NCBI RefSeq assembly: GCF_007748195.1
Contig: NZ_CP037920.1
Span: forward strand, 2,605,501 to 2,669,500
DNA from: Gimesia aquarii
Lineage (GTDB): Bacteria; Planctomycetota; Planctomycetia; Planctomycetales; Planctomycetaceae
Direction: 5' to 3'
DNA length: 64,000 nt
Shown here: positions 44,927-53,276 of the stretch, in pieces
Numbering within the stretch: the first letter of the stretch is position 1
Layout: the number at the start of each line of letters is the position of its first letter
Notes under the pieces: generated by a model
Seen by the model: the letters and a program-made list of their open reading frames with translations, nothing else
The model's database searches: none
What the model was told of the DNA's origin: nothing
Position numbers and translations under genes: made by a program

Positions 44927-45814
44927 TTACATTAAATGCGTTTTCATCCACGTTAAATACTCGCTAGCGTATGCATTCAGATTATCGAGACTACCCCCAC
45001 CTCGGATGGGAGAACACATTTCGTAAGTTGCGGTTCCGTTGAACCCACCCTCTTTTAACCCGTGAAAAAAAGCAGAATAATCAATAAAACCGGTGCCAAA
45101 TTTGACTGCGCGAACCATATCTGGTTGTTGTCTTTGATAATTGATTAACTCTGGTTGGTATGCAAAGCGGGGCATTTTGATGTAATCAGCACTGGTTGTG
45201 ATTGCTGTATAAGGAGCCATTTTACGCGCCGCTTCGAACAGGTTTTCATTTCGCAGAGCAGGGGACCAGGCATCAAAGCCGAGTTTACAGTTTGGGCGGT
45301 CAATATCATGGAACAGTTCCAGGAGGGCATCCGAGTGAACTCCGACATCGTGGTGGTTTTGGACAGCAATCGTGACATCGGATGTAGCAGCACGGTCGCA
45401 ACATTCCTGAATAGCGGAGACCACCTGACTCCACAGAACGTGAGGCATTTGTAATCCAGCATCGTAAGCGGTAAAGAGACGCACTATAGATGCTCCAAGT
45501 TGTTGTGCAAGATGAACCAGCTGTTGCACATACTGTATTTGCATTTCCAGAAAAGGAACTTCGGCGGCACCCGTTCCAGAAAAGTCGGTATAGCCACCAA
45601 TGATTGAACATTTTATTTGATGCTCATGGAGCGCACCTTGAATCGACTCGATTTCTTCGGGGGTGAAATCGAGTGGAGATAGATGAGGCCGCTTACCCAT
45701 TAACATTACCGAATCATAGCCCAACTGAGCCGCTTGCGTGATGAAGTCATTCACACTCAATGTATGTTGACCCCAGAAGCCGGCATAGCTTACAGAAAAG
45801 AGACATAGTTTCAT
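44927..45814 (-). CDS. Sugar phosphate isomerase/epimerase-like TIM-barrel protein
   Basis: A 295-residue AP-endonuclease-2-like (xylose-isomerase-like) TIM barrel. It begins KLCLFSVSYAGFWGQHTLS, with IKCSIIGGYTDFSGTG, IVRLFTAYDAG, VTIAVQNHHDVG (metal ligands), NCKLGFDAWSP and KFGTGFIDYSAFFHGLKEGGFNGTATYEM near the end. This family contains many sugar isomerases, epimerases and dehydratases, and the substrate cannot be told. GGAG precedes the ATG. It lies 43 nt after the aroF stop on the same strand and is possibly in its transcript, though no chemistry links them. Confidence 0.88.
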   Translation of the reverse strand: MKLCLFSVSYAGFWGQHTLSVNDFITQAAQLGYDSVMLMGKRPHLSPLDFTPEEIESIQGALHEHQIKCSIIGGYTDFSGTGAAEVPFLEMQIQYVQQLVHLAQQLGASIVRLFTAYDAGLQMPHVLWSQVVSAIQECCDRAATSDVTIAVQNHHDVGVHSDALLELFHDIDRPNCKLGFDAWSPALRNENLFEAARKMAPYTAITTSADYIKMPRFAYQPELINYQRQQPDMVRAVKFGTGFIDYSAFFHGLKEGGFNGTATYEMCSPIRGGGSLDNLNAYASEYLTWMKTHLM

Positions 45815-45857
45815 GTTCTGGCTCCTTCAGTGAATTCGAATCGATTCACGATTTCAA

Positions 45858-46874
45858 CTATCCTAGTTCTTTTCCAACAGCTTCCGCAACTTTGCGACAG
45901 GCTTGCATTGTTTCTGCGAACGCTTGTGGTGTGAGAGATTGGGCGCCATCACTCATTGCGCGAGAGGGATCAGGGTGTACCTCGAGAATCAATCCATCGC
46001 AGCCTGCCGCAATTGCAGCAGCACACATTGGGGGAACAAGACTTGCGATACCGGTACCATGGCTTGGATCGATAACAACCGGTAAGTGGGTACGTTCATG
46101 TAAGTAGGGTACGGTTGCCAGGGGAAGTGTGAAACGAGTATGAGTTTCGAAGGTGCGAACCCCACGTTCACAAAGAATGACCTGTTTGTTTCCTTGATCA
46201 AGAATATATTCAGCGGCAAGCAGAAACTCTTCGATTGATGCTGATGGGCCTCGTTTTAACAGGACAGGGAGTCTAGTTTCACCGACTGCTTGCAAAAGAT
46301 GATAGTTTTGCATATTACGGGCACCGATCTGCAGTACATCCGCATATTGACTAAGCATTTCAACATGATGGGGCGTCATGACTTCAGTAACAACAGCCAA
46401 CCCCGTTTCTTCTCTCGCCAGGGCTAAAAGTTTCAAGCCTTCTTCTTTCATTCCCTGAAAAGAGTAAGGACTGGTTCGTGGTTTGAAAGCTCCCCCACGC
46501 AGTCCTGTCGCTCCTGCCGCTTTTACCTGATGAGCGACTTGCAGAATTTGTTCTTCACTTTCGACAGAACAGGGACCAGCAATCACTCCCACATGAGAGC
46601 CACCGATCTTCAGATTTCGAGTTGAGACAATCGTAGGTTCTGGTTTCGTTTCTTTACTGGCTACTTTATAAGGGGCGACGATCGGAACGACCTTTTCTAC
46701 TTCTTCGCACGATTCGAGTTCCGTTTGATGTCTGTCCCGTTTTACGCCAGCCGCTGCGATGACGGTGCGTTCTTCGCCAACGATCACATGAGCTTTCAAA
46801 CCCATTTCTTCGACACGCCTGACCATTGCCTGTACCATTTCTTCGGTGGCATGCGGTTTCATTACTACAATCAT
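45858..46874 (-). CDS. aroF: 3-deoxy-7-phosphoheptulonate (DAHP) synthase, type I beta, with N-terminal regulatory domain
   Basis: A 338-residue enzyme for the first step of aromatic amino-acid synthesis: phosphoenolpyruvate plus erythrose-4-phosphate to DAHP. Residues 1 to ~75 form a ferredoxin-like domain (MIVVMKPHATEEMVQAMVRR), the feedback-sensing domain seen in Thermotoga-type DAHP synthase. The TIM barrel follows: VGVIAGPCSVESEEQ, LRGGAFKPRTSPYSFQG, VTEVM, DVLQIGARNMQN, PVLLKRGPSASIEE, LPVVIDPSHGTG and GLILEVHPDP. The metal ligands (Cys in GPCS, His in DPSHGTG, Glu in LEVH, Asp in HPDP) are present. It is preceded by an aromatic-rich leader peptide and an intrinsic terminator, so attenuation is likely in addition to allosteric control. 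Confidence 0.95.
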   Translation of the reverse strand: MIVVMKPHATEEMVQAMVRRVEEMGLKAHVIVGEERTVIAAAGVKRDRHQTELESCEEVEKVVPIVAPYKVASKETKPEPTIVSTRNLKIGGSHVGVIAGPCSVESEEQILQVAHQVKAAGATGLRGGAFKPRTSPYSFQGMKEEGLKLLALAREETGLAVVTEVMTPHHVEMLSQYADVLQIGARNMQNYHLLQAVGETRLPVLLKRGPSASIEEFLLAAEYILDQGNKQVILCERGVRTFETHTRFTLPLATVPYLHERTHLPVVIDPSHGTGIASLVPPMCAAAIAAGCDGLILEVHPDPSRAMSDGAQSLTPQAFAETMQACRKVAEAVGKELG

Positions 46875-46909
46875 GACATTGACTCTTTTCTATTTCAGTT
46901 TCAGGGAAT

Positions 46910-46943
46910 AAAAAAAGCCCTGTAACCAGCAAGGTTACAGGGC
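46910..46943 (-). terminator. Attenuator terminator in the aroF leader
   Basis: Eleven-bp perfect stem GCCCTGTAACC / GGTTACAGGGC with a 5-nt loop, followed on the minus strand by seven Ts (46910-46916). It lies 35 nt upstream of the aroF start and 20 nt after the leader stop codon, where it would end transcription before aroF. Confidence 0.93.
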
Positions 46944-46963
46944 CAATCGAATTTTATGTTTGT

Positions 46964-47098
46964 TCAACTGCTATGAACGGTATATTTTCGATCGGTCAGG
47001 TAACCTGATGTGGTAAACCAATAGCCAAAAAAGTGCCAAGGTGAGTAAAAACTCAACTGCACAAAATTAAAGCTAAAAGTACCAGACCGATGTATCAC
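46964..47098 (-). CDS. aroF leader peptide, rich in Phe/Tyr/Trp
   Basis: A 44-codon ORF, too short to be listed by ordinary gene callers. GTG start with TTGGAG 8 nt upstream; no better start is visible. It has 7 Phe, 4 Tyr and 2 Trp, 13 of 44 residues, most densely in PWHFFGYWF (residues 20-28 of the peptide, codons TGG CAC TTT TTT GGC TAT TGG TTT). The stop is 20 nt before the terminator stem. The codons TCA-GGT-TAC overlap a 7-nt segment (AGGTTAC) complementary to the 5' arm of the terminator, so ribosome stalling at the aromatic codons would favour an antiterminator. No function beyond control of aroF is expected. Confidence 0.8.
   Translation of the reverse strand: MIHRSGTFSFNFVQLSFYSPWHFFGYWFTTSGYLTDRKYTVHSS
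47000..47006 (-). promoter_or_regulatory. Antiterminator segment in the aroF leader
   Basis: AGGTTAC on the minus strand (47000-47006) is fully complementary to GTAACCT in the terminator 5' arm (46932-46938). Pairing of the two would prevent the terminator from forming. Confidence 0.6.
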
Positions 47099-47159
47099 GG
47101 AGAAACTCCAAAACAATTAAAAATATCAAATTCTAGAAAGATCTTTCTACATAAGAATG

Positions 47160-47189
47160 ATAATACTCTCGTCTACTGACTCAAGTCAA
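47160..47189 (-). promoter_or_regulatory. Sigma-70-type promoter for the aroF leader
   Basis: TTGACT (-35, 47184-47189) and TATTAT (-10, 47160-47165) separated by 18 nt, each one base from consensus. Transcription would start about 50 nt ahead of the leader ORF. Confidence 0.65.
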
Positions 47190-47226
47190 CAGACATTCTG
47201 AAAAGAATTTTGATGCGTTTTTATTG

Positions 47227-48174
47227 TCAGGATGAAGATTCGTTGGACTTTCGTTTTCTCAGTTTGGAAAAACTAACCGATTGATTGTTCAGGGGTAAAT
47301 GAGATTTCTTAGAGCTTTTGTCGAAGTTTGAGTTTAGAGACGTAGGCTCATGTATATCAGTTTTTAACGAAGAATCAAATAAGAAAGAACTAAATTTATC
47401 GGGTAAATTATCCAGAGTCGTTTCCGGGTGAATTCCACTCCGTTCCAGTCGAAGTTGATGAATTGATTTCATGCTAGAAGAGTGATTGAAGCATTCAGAG
47501 GGGTAGAATGCCATAATAGCTCCCAGCATCAATTCCCATTGATTTCCTATTTTGCTCGAGTGGCTACCTGGAAAAGAGATCCGTAACCCCGCAGTAATCA
47601 AATCCCAGATTTGTATCGGATGATTGGCATTCAGATTTGTTGACTGGTCCTCGCCAAAATCTTGGGAGCGGGCACCATCATGAGCGAATTCTTCAAGTCC
47701 AAATCTTAATACGAGCTGTCCCAGCAGCAGGTCTGTCCAGCGTTCGATAGAGCGTCTCGTGCGGTTGATTCGTTTTAAGGTCTCCAGACTCAAGTACTTC
47801 TCTGATACTAGAAGAATCAAAGCCAATCGTTTGACATCAAGAGATGCCAGAAAAAGATTTCTGGCAATTGGCTCTGCCTGACATTGATTTCGTCTCTTAT
47901 CGGCAGCGGTTAGAATAGCAGTAGCAACTCGAATCAGCATTTCTTCGGCAAAGAATTCCGTGAGAATAACTTCCAGTTCTTTTTCAGAGATTTCAGTATG
48001 ATAATTCTCGCTGGTCAAGGGAGTGAAGTCTTTGCGTCTTTGCTTTAGGTGTTCCTGGCCATGAAACCAGAAGTCATAGAGCGCCGTCGGAGGGAACGGT
48101 CTTGTACCTTCTACCAGTGAAAGGCTTTGTGATGCAATTAAGGCAGTGACTTCGGCAGTTAATTGTGAGTTCAA
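47227..48174 (-). CDS. Hypothetical protein (planctomycete-type, unknown)
   Basis: A 315-residue soluble protein without signal peptide. The first ~215 residues are mostly helical, with a hydrophobic core (LIRVATAILTAADKRRNQ, FLASLDVKRLALILLVSEKYLSL, IERWTDLLLGQLVLRFGLEEFA) and a second helical part (WELMLGAIMAFYPSECFN). The last ~70 residues are Ser/Lys/Asn-rich and probably disordered (KSSKKSHLPLNNQSVSFSKL, RKRKSNESSS). I do not recognise a family or catalytic motif. Its stop lies close to the aroF promoter region, but the two genes are separated by the aroF leader. The frame is long and clean, so the gene is real. Confidence 0.72.
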   Translation of the reverse strand: MNSQLTAEVTALIASQSLSLVEGTRPFPPTALYDFWFHGQEHLKQRRKDFTPLTSENYHTEISEKELEVILTEFFAEEMLIRVATAILTAADKRRNQCQAEPIARNLFLASLDVKRLALILLVSEKYLSLETLKRINRTRRSIERWTDLLLGQLVLRFGLEEFAHDGARSQDFGEDQSTNLNANHPIQIWDLITAGLRISFPGSHSSKIGNQWELMLGAIMAFYPSECFNHSSSMKSIHQLRLERSGIHPETTLDNLPDKFSSFLFDSSLKTDIHEPTSLNSNFDKSSKKSHLPLNNQSVSFSKLRKRKSNESSS

Positions 48175-48403
48175 GACGATACCATTTTGCTTAAAGAATT
48201 CAAAAACTGATGACTCTGAAATTACGAAGATTTCAAAGCATTCGCAGAATCACTAAACGCAAAAAAAGTACCAGTCGATTTCTGAATAAAGCCTTGTCTG
48301 TTAAATCGTTCCCATACAGGGATTTATGATGGAATTTCTGTAACACTAAATGTGCATTTTGGTGAATTAAACCATCGGTATGTTGATAAAAATCAACATA
48401 CGC

Positions 48404-49183
48404 TCACTTTCGAGGAGCCGTTTTATCAATTTCTTGTTTGGTGAGCTTACGTAATTTAATGTTTTTTAAAGCGGCTGTTGTAGAAAACGAAGTAATTCCA
48501 AATGGTTTCGAAAGCTCTACTTCATGGCGAATTGTAATTTTACGATCTTTCAAATTTTGATCAATGATTCGTTTTCCATCTAACCAGGCTTGAATTTTAT
48601 GATCAGTGACTTGCAGACGAATTTTATACCATTGTTTCTTTTTGAATGTTTGAAAGCTAGTCGTGCTATTTTGAGAAGCATCGTCTCCATCGATACTGGA
48701 AAGACCACAAAGACTGCCTCCCCACCCACCTAAAATGAGAGAACAAGGATCTTTTTTTACGGGAAATGTAAGCCCGCAAAAGAAATCATTTCCGTCAACA
48801 CGCATGGCTTCCAATTCCACTTCGTAATTTGTAAGAGGCAGTTTTTTTGTGTCGGTTATCGTGACACCAGTCAGATCGACTCCCATTTCCAGAATCAGAT
48901 TTCCATTCTGAACATGTACTTCTCCTTCACCACCAAATTGTGGGACTTTCCATCCATGCAGGTTTTTCCCATTAAACAGAGAAATCCACTTTTGAGCCTT
49001 CTTCTTTTTTGAGTCTGGAGATTTTTTCGTTTGAGTCGTTTTCGATTTAGCATTTTGGCCGGTTTGATTATCTGCAGAAACTGACGCTGTACTGACCGTA
49101 AAAATAGTTACAAGCATTAGAACGTAAATCTTTATGAAATGAATTCGGGACATGCAAAATGGGAGCGTACTGTGTTCATTCAT
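48404..49183 (-). CDS. DUF1080 (3-keto-disaccharide hydrolase-like) exported protein
   Basis: A 259-residue protein with a signal peptide (IYVLMLVTIFTVSTASVSA) and a Lys/Thr/Gln-rich linker (KSKTTQTKKSPDSKKKK). The DUF1080 jelly-roll follows: KWISLFNGKNLHGWKVPQFG, GNLILEMGVDLTGVT, YEVELEAMRVDGNDFFCGLTFP, then WYKIRLQVTDHKIQAWLDGKRIID, and a C-terminal strand. DUF1080 is a concanavalin-like fold, related to sugar-binding or glucan-degrading proteins, and is common in Planctomycetota. Two ATGs (49183, 49153) are possible; both keep the signal peptide. Substrate unknown. Confidence 0.87.
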   Translation of the reverse strand: MNEHSTLPFCMSRIHFIKIYVLMLVTIFTVSTASVSADNQTGQNAKSKTTQTKKSPDSKKKKAQKWISLFNGKNLHGWKVPQFGGEGEVHVQNGNLILEMGVDLTGVTITDTKKLPLTNYEVELEAMRVDGNDFFCGLTFPVKKDPCSLILGGWGGSLCGLSSIDGDDASQNSTTSFQTFKKKQWYKIRLQVTDHKIQAWLDGKRIIDQNLKDRKITIRHEVELSKPFGITSFSTTAALKNIKLRKLTKQEIDKTAPRK

Positions 49184-49463
49184 GGAAGGCCTGTTATTTA
49201 AAAAGAGTTAGCTGTACTGGGTTTAGAATCTATACTATTAGAAACAAACTTCGATTCGAACGGGAAGTGAAAAAAGTAATATTATTTGGATTATAACGAA
49301 TTCAGGGTTTTATTAAACACAGTAGTGAATATCCCGATTCGTAAATTAAAAATGAACGAATCAGTTCTCGTTTCTGAGCTAAGTTTTAATAGGTACCAAT
49401 ATTATAATTTTTTTCTACAGATTTTAACTGACTGGCCTGTATGTTAGAAAGCGCAGGATACCG

Positions 49464-51188
49464 TTGTCGTACATTATTGCATCAATCGTTGAAGTATTTA
49501 CGAATAACGTAGCCCATGGTGTGTCCAGCATGAGCGTTGTGGCAATCGCCGTCGTTTGCCTGCTGCAATACGTGGTTTATTCGTGGAAGATGAATGCAAT
49601 TCATAAGGAGAATGAAGAGTATCAACGGAATATTTCTGCAGTTGAAGAAGAACTAAATGAAGTTCAGTCTGATCGCGCAATGACGCTGATTGAGAATCAC
49701 ATTCTGAGAGAATTTGTTACTCAGTCAGAATTTGATCAAGCCATCGAATTACTCTTAAAACGGTATGTCCCTTCTTTGCGTGAGGGTTTTGGGATTTACC
49801 TTGATGAAGTGGGAGGACAATTCAAGCTAAGGGAATCCCGAGGTATTACGAAGGATTCAAAAGCGATTTACGAAATCGATGAGCATCTTCTAAAAAAATT
49901 GCACACAGAAAACATTATTATTTTGCGTGGGAAGACACTACGCGAATCAAAAATCTATGCTTGTATTCATGATCAAGATAAGCCTCGAGTTCAAAAACTC
50001 ATTCTGATGGCCGTCTATGAAAATGATAATTTATCCGGAATATTCCTGACGACAGATCTCTATCCCAAGGGAGTTGATGAACAACAGCAGATCAAGCTGG
50101 CCAAACGGCTGTTAATCTGCGTTTCTCGGAACATTGTAAAGAATCAGGATTTTGAGAATCACCGTTTTGAATTACGAGTTACCAGAGAGCAACTTGAATT
50201 ACGCTCGTTGGCTGATCAACAATTTAAAACTCCTGTCAAAATGTTGGAGGAGTTTTTAGATCGATTACGTCAATTTACTGACTCTGGTAGAGCAGGTTTA
50301 TTCCTGTCTACTCCCGAAGAAGAAGAGGGCTGTAAAGCTATTGTTCAATGTGGAATTACACTTCAGACAGGGGTCAAATTACGTTGGCGAGAGCATGAAA
50401 TCAAATTAGTTCAGATTGGATTAACTTCGGGAGAGAATACATCACTTTCTGGAGATCAACTGGATAAACATGGAATTCGCTCGCTGATTGGGTCTAGTCT
50501 CGTCTCTCCGCTTGTTACAAATCGAAAGCGAATTGGTGCAATCTGTTTGTCGCGACAAGATAGTCAACCCTATGATGAAAGATCGCTTCGATTGATTTCC
50601 TGGGCCTCTCAATTCCTTTCAAATACGCTACTCAAAGTACTCAGCCATGCTACGATTGAGCGACAGGCCAAACAGGATGGCTTGACAGGATTAGTCAACC
50701 GGCGGTCGTTTGATGAGTTTATTGAAGATGAATTTAACCGTGCTCAAAGTATGCAAATGGCATGTTCGTTGGTCTTGATTGATTTAGATCATTTCAAAGC
50801 AGTCAACGATACTCACGGTCATCAAGCGGGAGATGAAGTTCTCAGGCGGGTAGCGCAAATTCTGAAAGATCGTATCAGTGAAATACGATCTTCAGATAAC
50901 GTCATTGCAGCAAGATATGGTGGGGAAGAATTGGCGATTCTTTTACCCGACATTGGTTTGGCTGGTACTGAACGAATAGCAGAAGTGATCCGCCATTCAA
51001 TTGAATCTGCAGTAATCGAATTCAATGAAACACGGATCCCTGTTACTGCCAGTATTGGAATTTCGACTTATAGTCAACATGCAATGGAGAATGTCGAATC
51101 ATTAGTTGCCGCTGCTGACAATGCCCTGTATCAGGCCAAAGCAGAAGGCCGAAATCGAGTTTGCAGCTTGACCTCATCTACTGTGTGA
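49464..51188 (+). CDS. Diguanylate cyclase (membrane anchor, GAF-like domain, GGDEF)
   Basis: A 574-residue protein. A hydrophobic segment near residues 23-40 (SVVAIAVVCLLQYVVYSW) anchors it; a coiled coil (EENEEYQRNISAVEEELNEVQ) follows, then a GAF-like sensor of about 300 residues, and a C-terminal GGDEF domain. The active site is GGEEL (486-490), an accepted variant of GGDEF, with DGLTGLVNRRSF at the domain start and FDHFKAVNDTHGH (LDHFKAVNDTHGH) carrying the metal ligands. It makes c-di-GMP from two GTP. The inhibitory RxxD site is present as RSSD (475-478) but seven instead of five residues before GGEEL. TTG start with AGGA upstream. Confidence 0.9.
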   Translation: MSYIIASIVEVFTNNVAHGVSSMSVVAIAVVCLLQYVVYSWKMNAIHKENEEYQRNISAVEEELNEVQSDRAMTLIENHILREFVTQSEFDQAIELLLKRYVPSLREGFGIYLDEVGGQFKLRESRGITKDSKAIYEIDEHLLKKLHTENIIILRGKTLRESKIYACIHDQDKPRVQKLILMAVYENDNLSGIFLTTDLYPKGVDEQQQIKLAKRLLICVSRNIVKNQDFENHRFELRVTREQLELRSLADQQFKTPVKMLEEFLDRLRQFTDSGRAGLFLSTPEEEEGCKAIVQCGITLQTGVKLRWREHEIKLVQIGLTSGENTSLSGDQLDKHGIRSLIGSSLVSPLVTNRKRIGAICLSRQDSQPYDERSLRLISWASQFLSNTLLKVLSHATIERQAKQDGLTGLVNRRSFDEFIEDEFNRAQSMQMACSLVLIDLDHFKAVNDTHGHQAGDEVLRRVAQILKDRISEIRSSDNVIAARYGGEELAILLPDIGLAGTERIAEVIRHSIESAVIEFNETRIPVTASIGISTYSQHAMENVESLVAAADNALYQAKAEGRNRVCSLTSSTV

Positions 51189-51384
51189 TAGTTTCTTCAA
51201 AACTTACGCTATTAGACTTGTTTACAGACTTCCTCTCGTAAACAATGCATGGCTGCTTTTGCTAAACTAAATTGGAATGCTTTGTGGATATTCGTATATC
51301 GCTAACGGATATTATAATACTTCCAACTTAAATTCGAAGAACATATTTCCGACGGCAGCTCTTCAATTAGATCTTCATTATTTT

Positions 51385-52182
51385 ATGTCTACAAACTCCT
51401 CCCATCAGTCTGAATTAGCCTCTCCTAAAGGGCGGGTTGTCGCTGTGATGCCAGCCTATAATGCAGCCAGTACTTTGGAAAGAACAGTCGCTGATATTCC
51501 CACAGGTTCTGTTGATGAAATTGTGCTCGTTGATGATTGCAGTAGCGACAATACGGTAGAAGTAGCGAAGAGGCTGGGATTAACGGTCATTCAACATGAG
51601 CGAAATACTGGCTATGGCGGAAACCAGAAGACTTGTTATCGCTACGCGTTAGAAGCAGGTGCAGATTATGTGGTGATGATTCACCCAGATTATCAATATG
51701 ACAGCCGCGTAGTGACCATTGCCGTTGAACTAATTCGATTAGGAATTTCCGACGTTATCCTGGGATCACGAATTCGAACCAGGGCAGAAGCGTTGGAAGG
51801 TGGAATGCCACTTTATAAATATATTGCAAATCGGATACTTACAATTATTGAGAACATGGCTTTAGGGCAGAACTTAGGAGATTTTCACAGTGGATTTCGC
51901 GCTTATCGTCGCGAGGTCTTGGAAAAGATTCCTTTTGAAAAGAACTCAGATGACTTTGTGTTTGATAGTCAATTTCTCGCTCAGACGGTTCGATTTGGAT
52001 TTAAGTTAGGTGACATTCCGGTACCAGTTCGATATTTTGAAGAAGCCTCCAGTATCAATTTCAAGCGCAGTGCCCGCTATGGTTTGCTGACATTGGGAGT
52101 GCTAGTTCAATATTGGGGAAACCGACTGGGTATTTTGAAGTCAGAAATATTCTCTGGGAACAATCAGTATCTAGTTGACTGA
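51385..52182 (+). CDS. Glycosyltransferase family 2 (dolichyl-phosphate mannose synthase-like)
   Basis: A 265-residue GT2 enzyme. The nucleotide-binding region is [18 protein letters not shown], then [39 protein letters not shown] and the metal-binding D-x-D-like [23 protein letters not shown] follows and then the acceptor part [13 protein letters not shown]. It transfers a sugar from a nucleotide donor to a lipid or polysaccharide acceptor. No membrane segment is obvious. ATG 51385 gives a start one short segment before the first strand, as in relatives; an earlier in-frame ATG at 51277 would add 36 residues without protein character. Neither has a strong ribosome site. Confidence 0.9.
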   Translation: MSTNSSHQSELASPKGRVVAVMPAYNAASTLERTVADIPTGSVDEIVLVDDCSSDNTVEVAKRLGLTVIQHERNTGYGGNQKTCYRYALEAGADYVVMIHPDYQYDSRVVTIAVELIRLGISDVILGSRIRTRAEALEGGMPLYKYIANRILTIIENMALGQNLGDFHSGFRAYRREVLEKIPFEKNSDDFVFDSQFLAQTVRFGFKLGDIPVPVRYFEEASSINFKRSARYGLLTLGVLVQYWGNRLGILKSEIFSGNNQYLVD

Positions 52183-52212
52183 GATTGCGACGAGCAAACT
52201 AACATAAGCTGT

Positions 52213-53127
52213 CTATTTATTTTGCTCGCTTTGTTTGGCATCGTAGTCTTTCCAGAAAAGTTCTGCTGCTTTTACGTTGTCAAAAGATGTTCCGATACCT
52301 TGAATTGACTCGCTTTCGCGAATGATATCCAGGCCCTTTGTAATTTGGGAGGGAGTGAAAATCAGGCGTTGTAACGGCATGCCTTTGAGTGGAGTTAGAT
52401 CGGTGACGGCTGAGTTGGCCAGGTTCAATCGTAGCAGCTGAATTCCTTTGATAGGGCTTAAATCTGTGACTTTCGTATCCTGAATATCCAGGCTTTCCAG
52501 CAACATTCCTTTGAGAGGAGTGATATCTGTGATTTGAGTCTTAGGAATCCATAATGTTTTGAGTGGCAGGGTGTTAATAATACTGAGATTTTTGACTTTT
52601 GTACCAAAGAGATTTAGTTGATTGATGGGCATTTCTTCTAATGGAGAAATATCGGACACCGGGGCGTGCTCTAACCGTAAGATTTGTAAAGGCATCCCTT
52701 TCAGTGGCTCCAGGTCGCTGACATACGTTCCTTCAAGAAAGAGTTGTTGCAGCTTCATCCCCTTGAGAGGACTCAAATCAGATACAGGGCAATTGGTAAG
52801 ATCCAGATATTCTAATTTCAATCCTTTGAGCGCGGTGATATCTTCCACATTCGTTTTGTGAAGGTTTATCGAGATAATCTCTCCTTTCAACTTTCCAAAT
52901 TCGGCGTTTCCCTTGTAGTCTGGATTATCTTTTAGCAGAAGCTCATGAATGTCTTCTTCAGTCAGAATTGCAGGTCCTTCTGGTGCTGTGGGAATAGGTG
53001 GGTCTTCTCGAACAGGAATCGTTGTAACTTCTTCATTGGAATTCTCAGTATTGCAACCTGACGAAATGAGGAGTACCGGAAGGAAACAAGCAAAGAGACC
53101 AAAAAAACTGAAATTGTGAAAGTTCAT
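52213..53127 (-). CDS. Leucine-rich-repeat lipoprotein
   Basis: A 304-residue lipoprotein: ATG 53127 begins a signal peptide ending in LISSGC (lipobox). After an acidic/Pro-rich spacer, residues ~90-285 hold a leucine-rich repeat of exactly 21 residues, present in seven full copies, with units such as LEYLDLTNCPVSDLSPLKGM and LQQLFLEGTYVSDLEPLKGM, plus partial copies at both ends. One unit (NQLNLFGTKVKNLSIINTL) has lost the PLKGM end. LRR surfaces bind proteins or polysaccharides; here it would be extracytoplasmic. It converges with the upstream glycosyltransferase gene by a 30-nt gap. Confidence 0.9.
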   Translation of the reverse strand: MNFHNFSFFGLFACFLPVLLISSGCNTENSNEEVTTIPVREDPPIPTAPEGPAILTEEDIHELLLKDNPDYKGNAEFGKLKGEIISINLHKTNVEDITALKGLKLEYLDLTNCPVSDLSPLKGMKLQQLFLEGTYVSDLEPLKGMPLQILRLEHAPVSDISPLEEMPINQLNLFGTKVKNLSIINTLPLKTLWIPKTQITDITPLKGMLLESLDIQDTKVTDLSPIKGIQLLRLNLANSAVTDLTPLKGMPLQRLIFTPSQITKGLDIIRESESIQGIGTSFDNVKAAELFWKDYDAKQSEQNK

Positions 53128-53276
53128 AGCTGTGAGTGCTTTCTGAGTCGGGATAATCAATTTTAGAAAGTTTATTTGGTTTAGACTGAATCTATGAGCA
53201 TTGTAGCGTTGCTAGAGTCTACGGGCCAATAGTAATTGAATGTGGGCAGTTTCGCGATCCTTAGATGAGACCAGTG

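Noticed and set aside
46964-47098. Reading the aroF leader as a riboswitch
   Set aside because: No known aptamer fold is visible, while the aromatic-rich ORF with a ribosome site explains the terminator directly.
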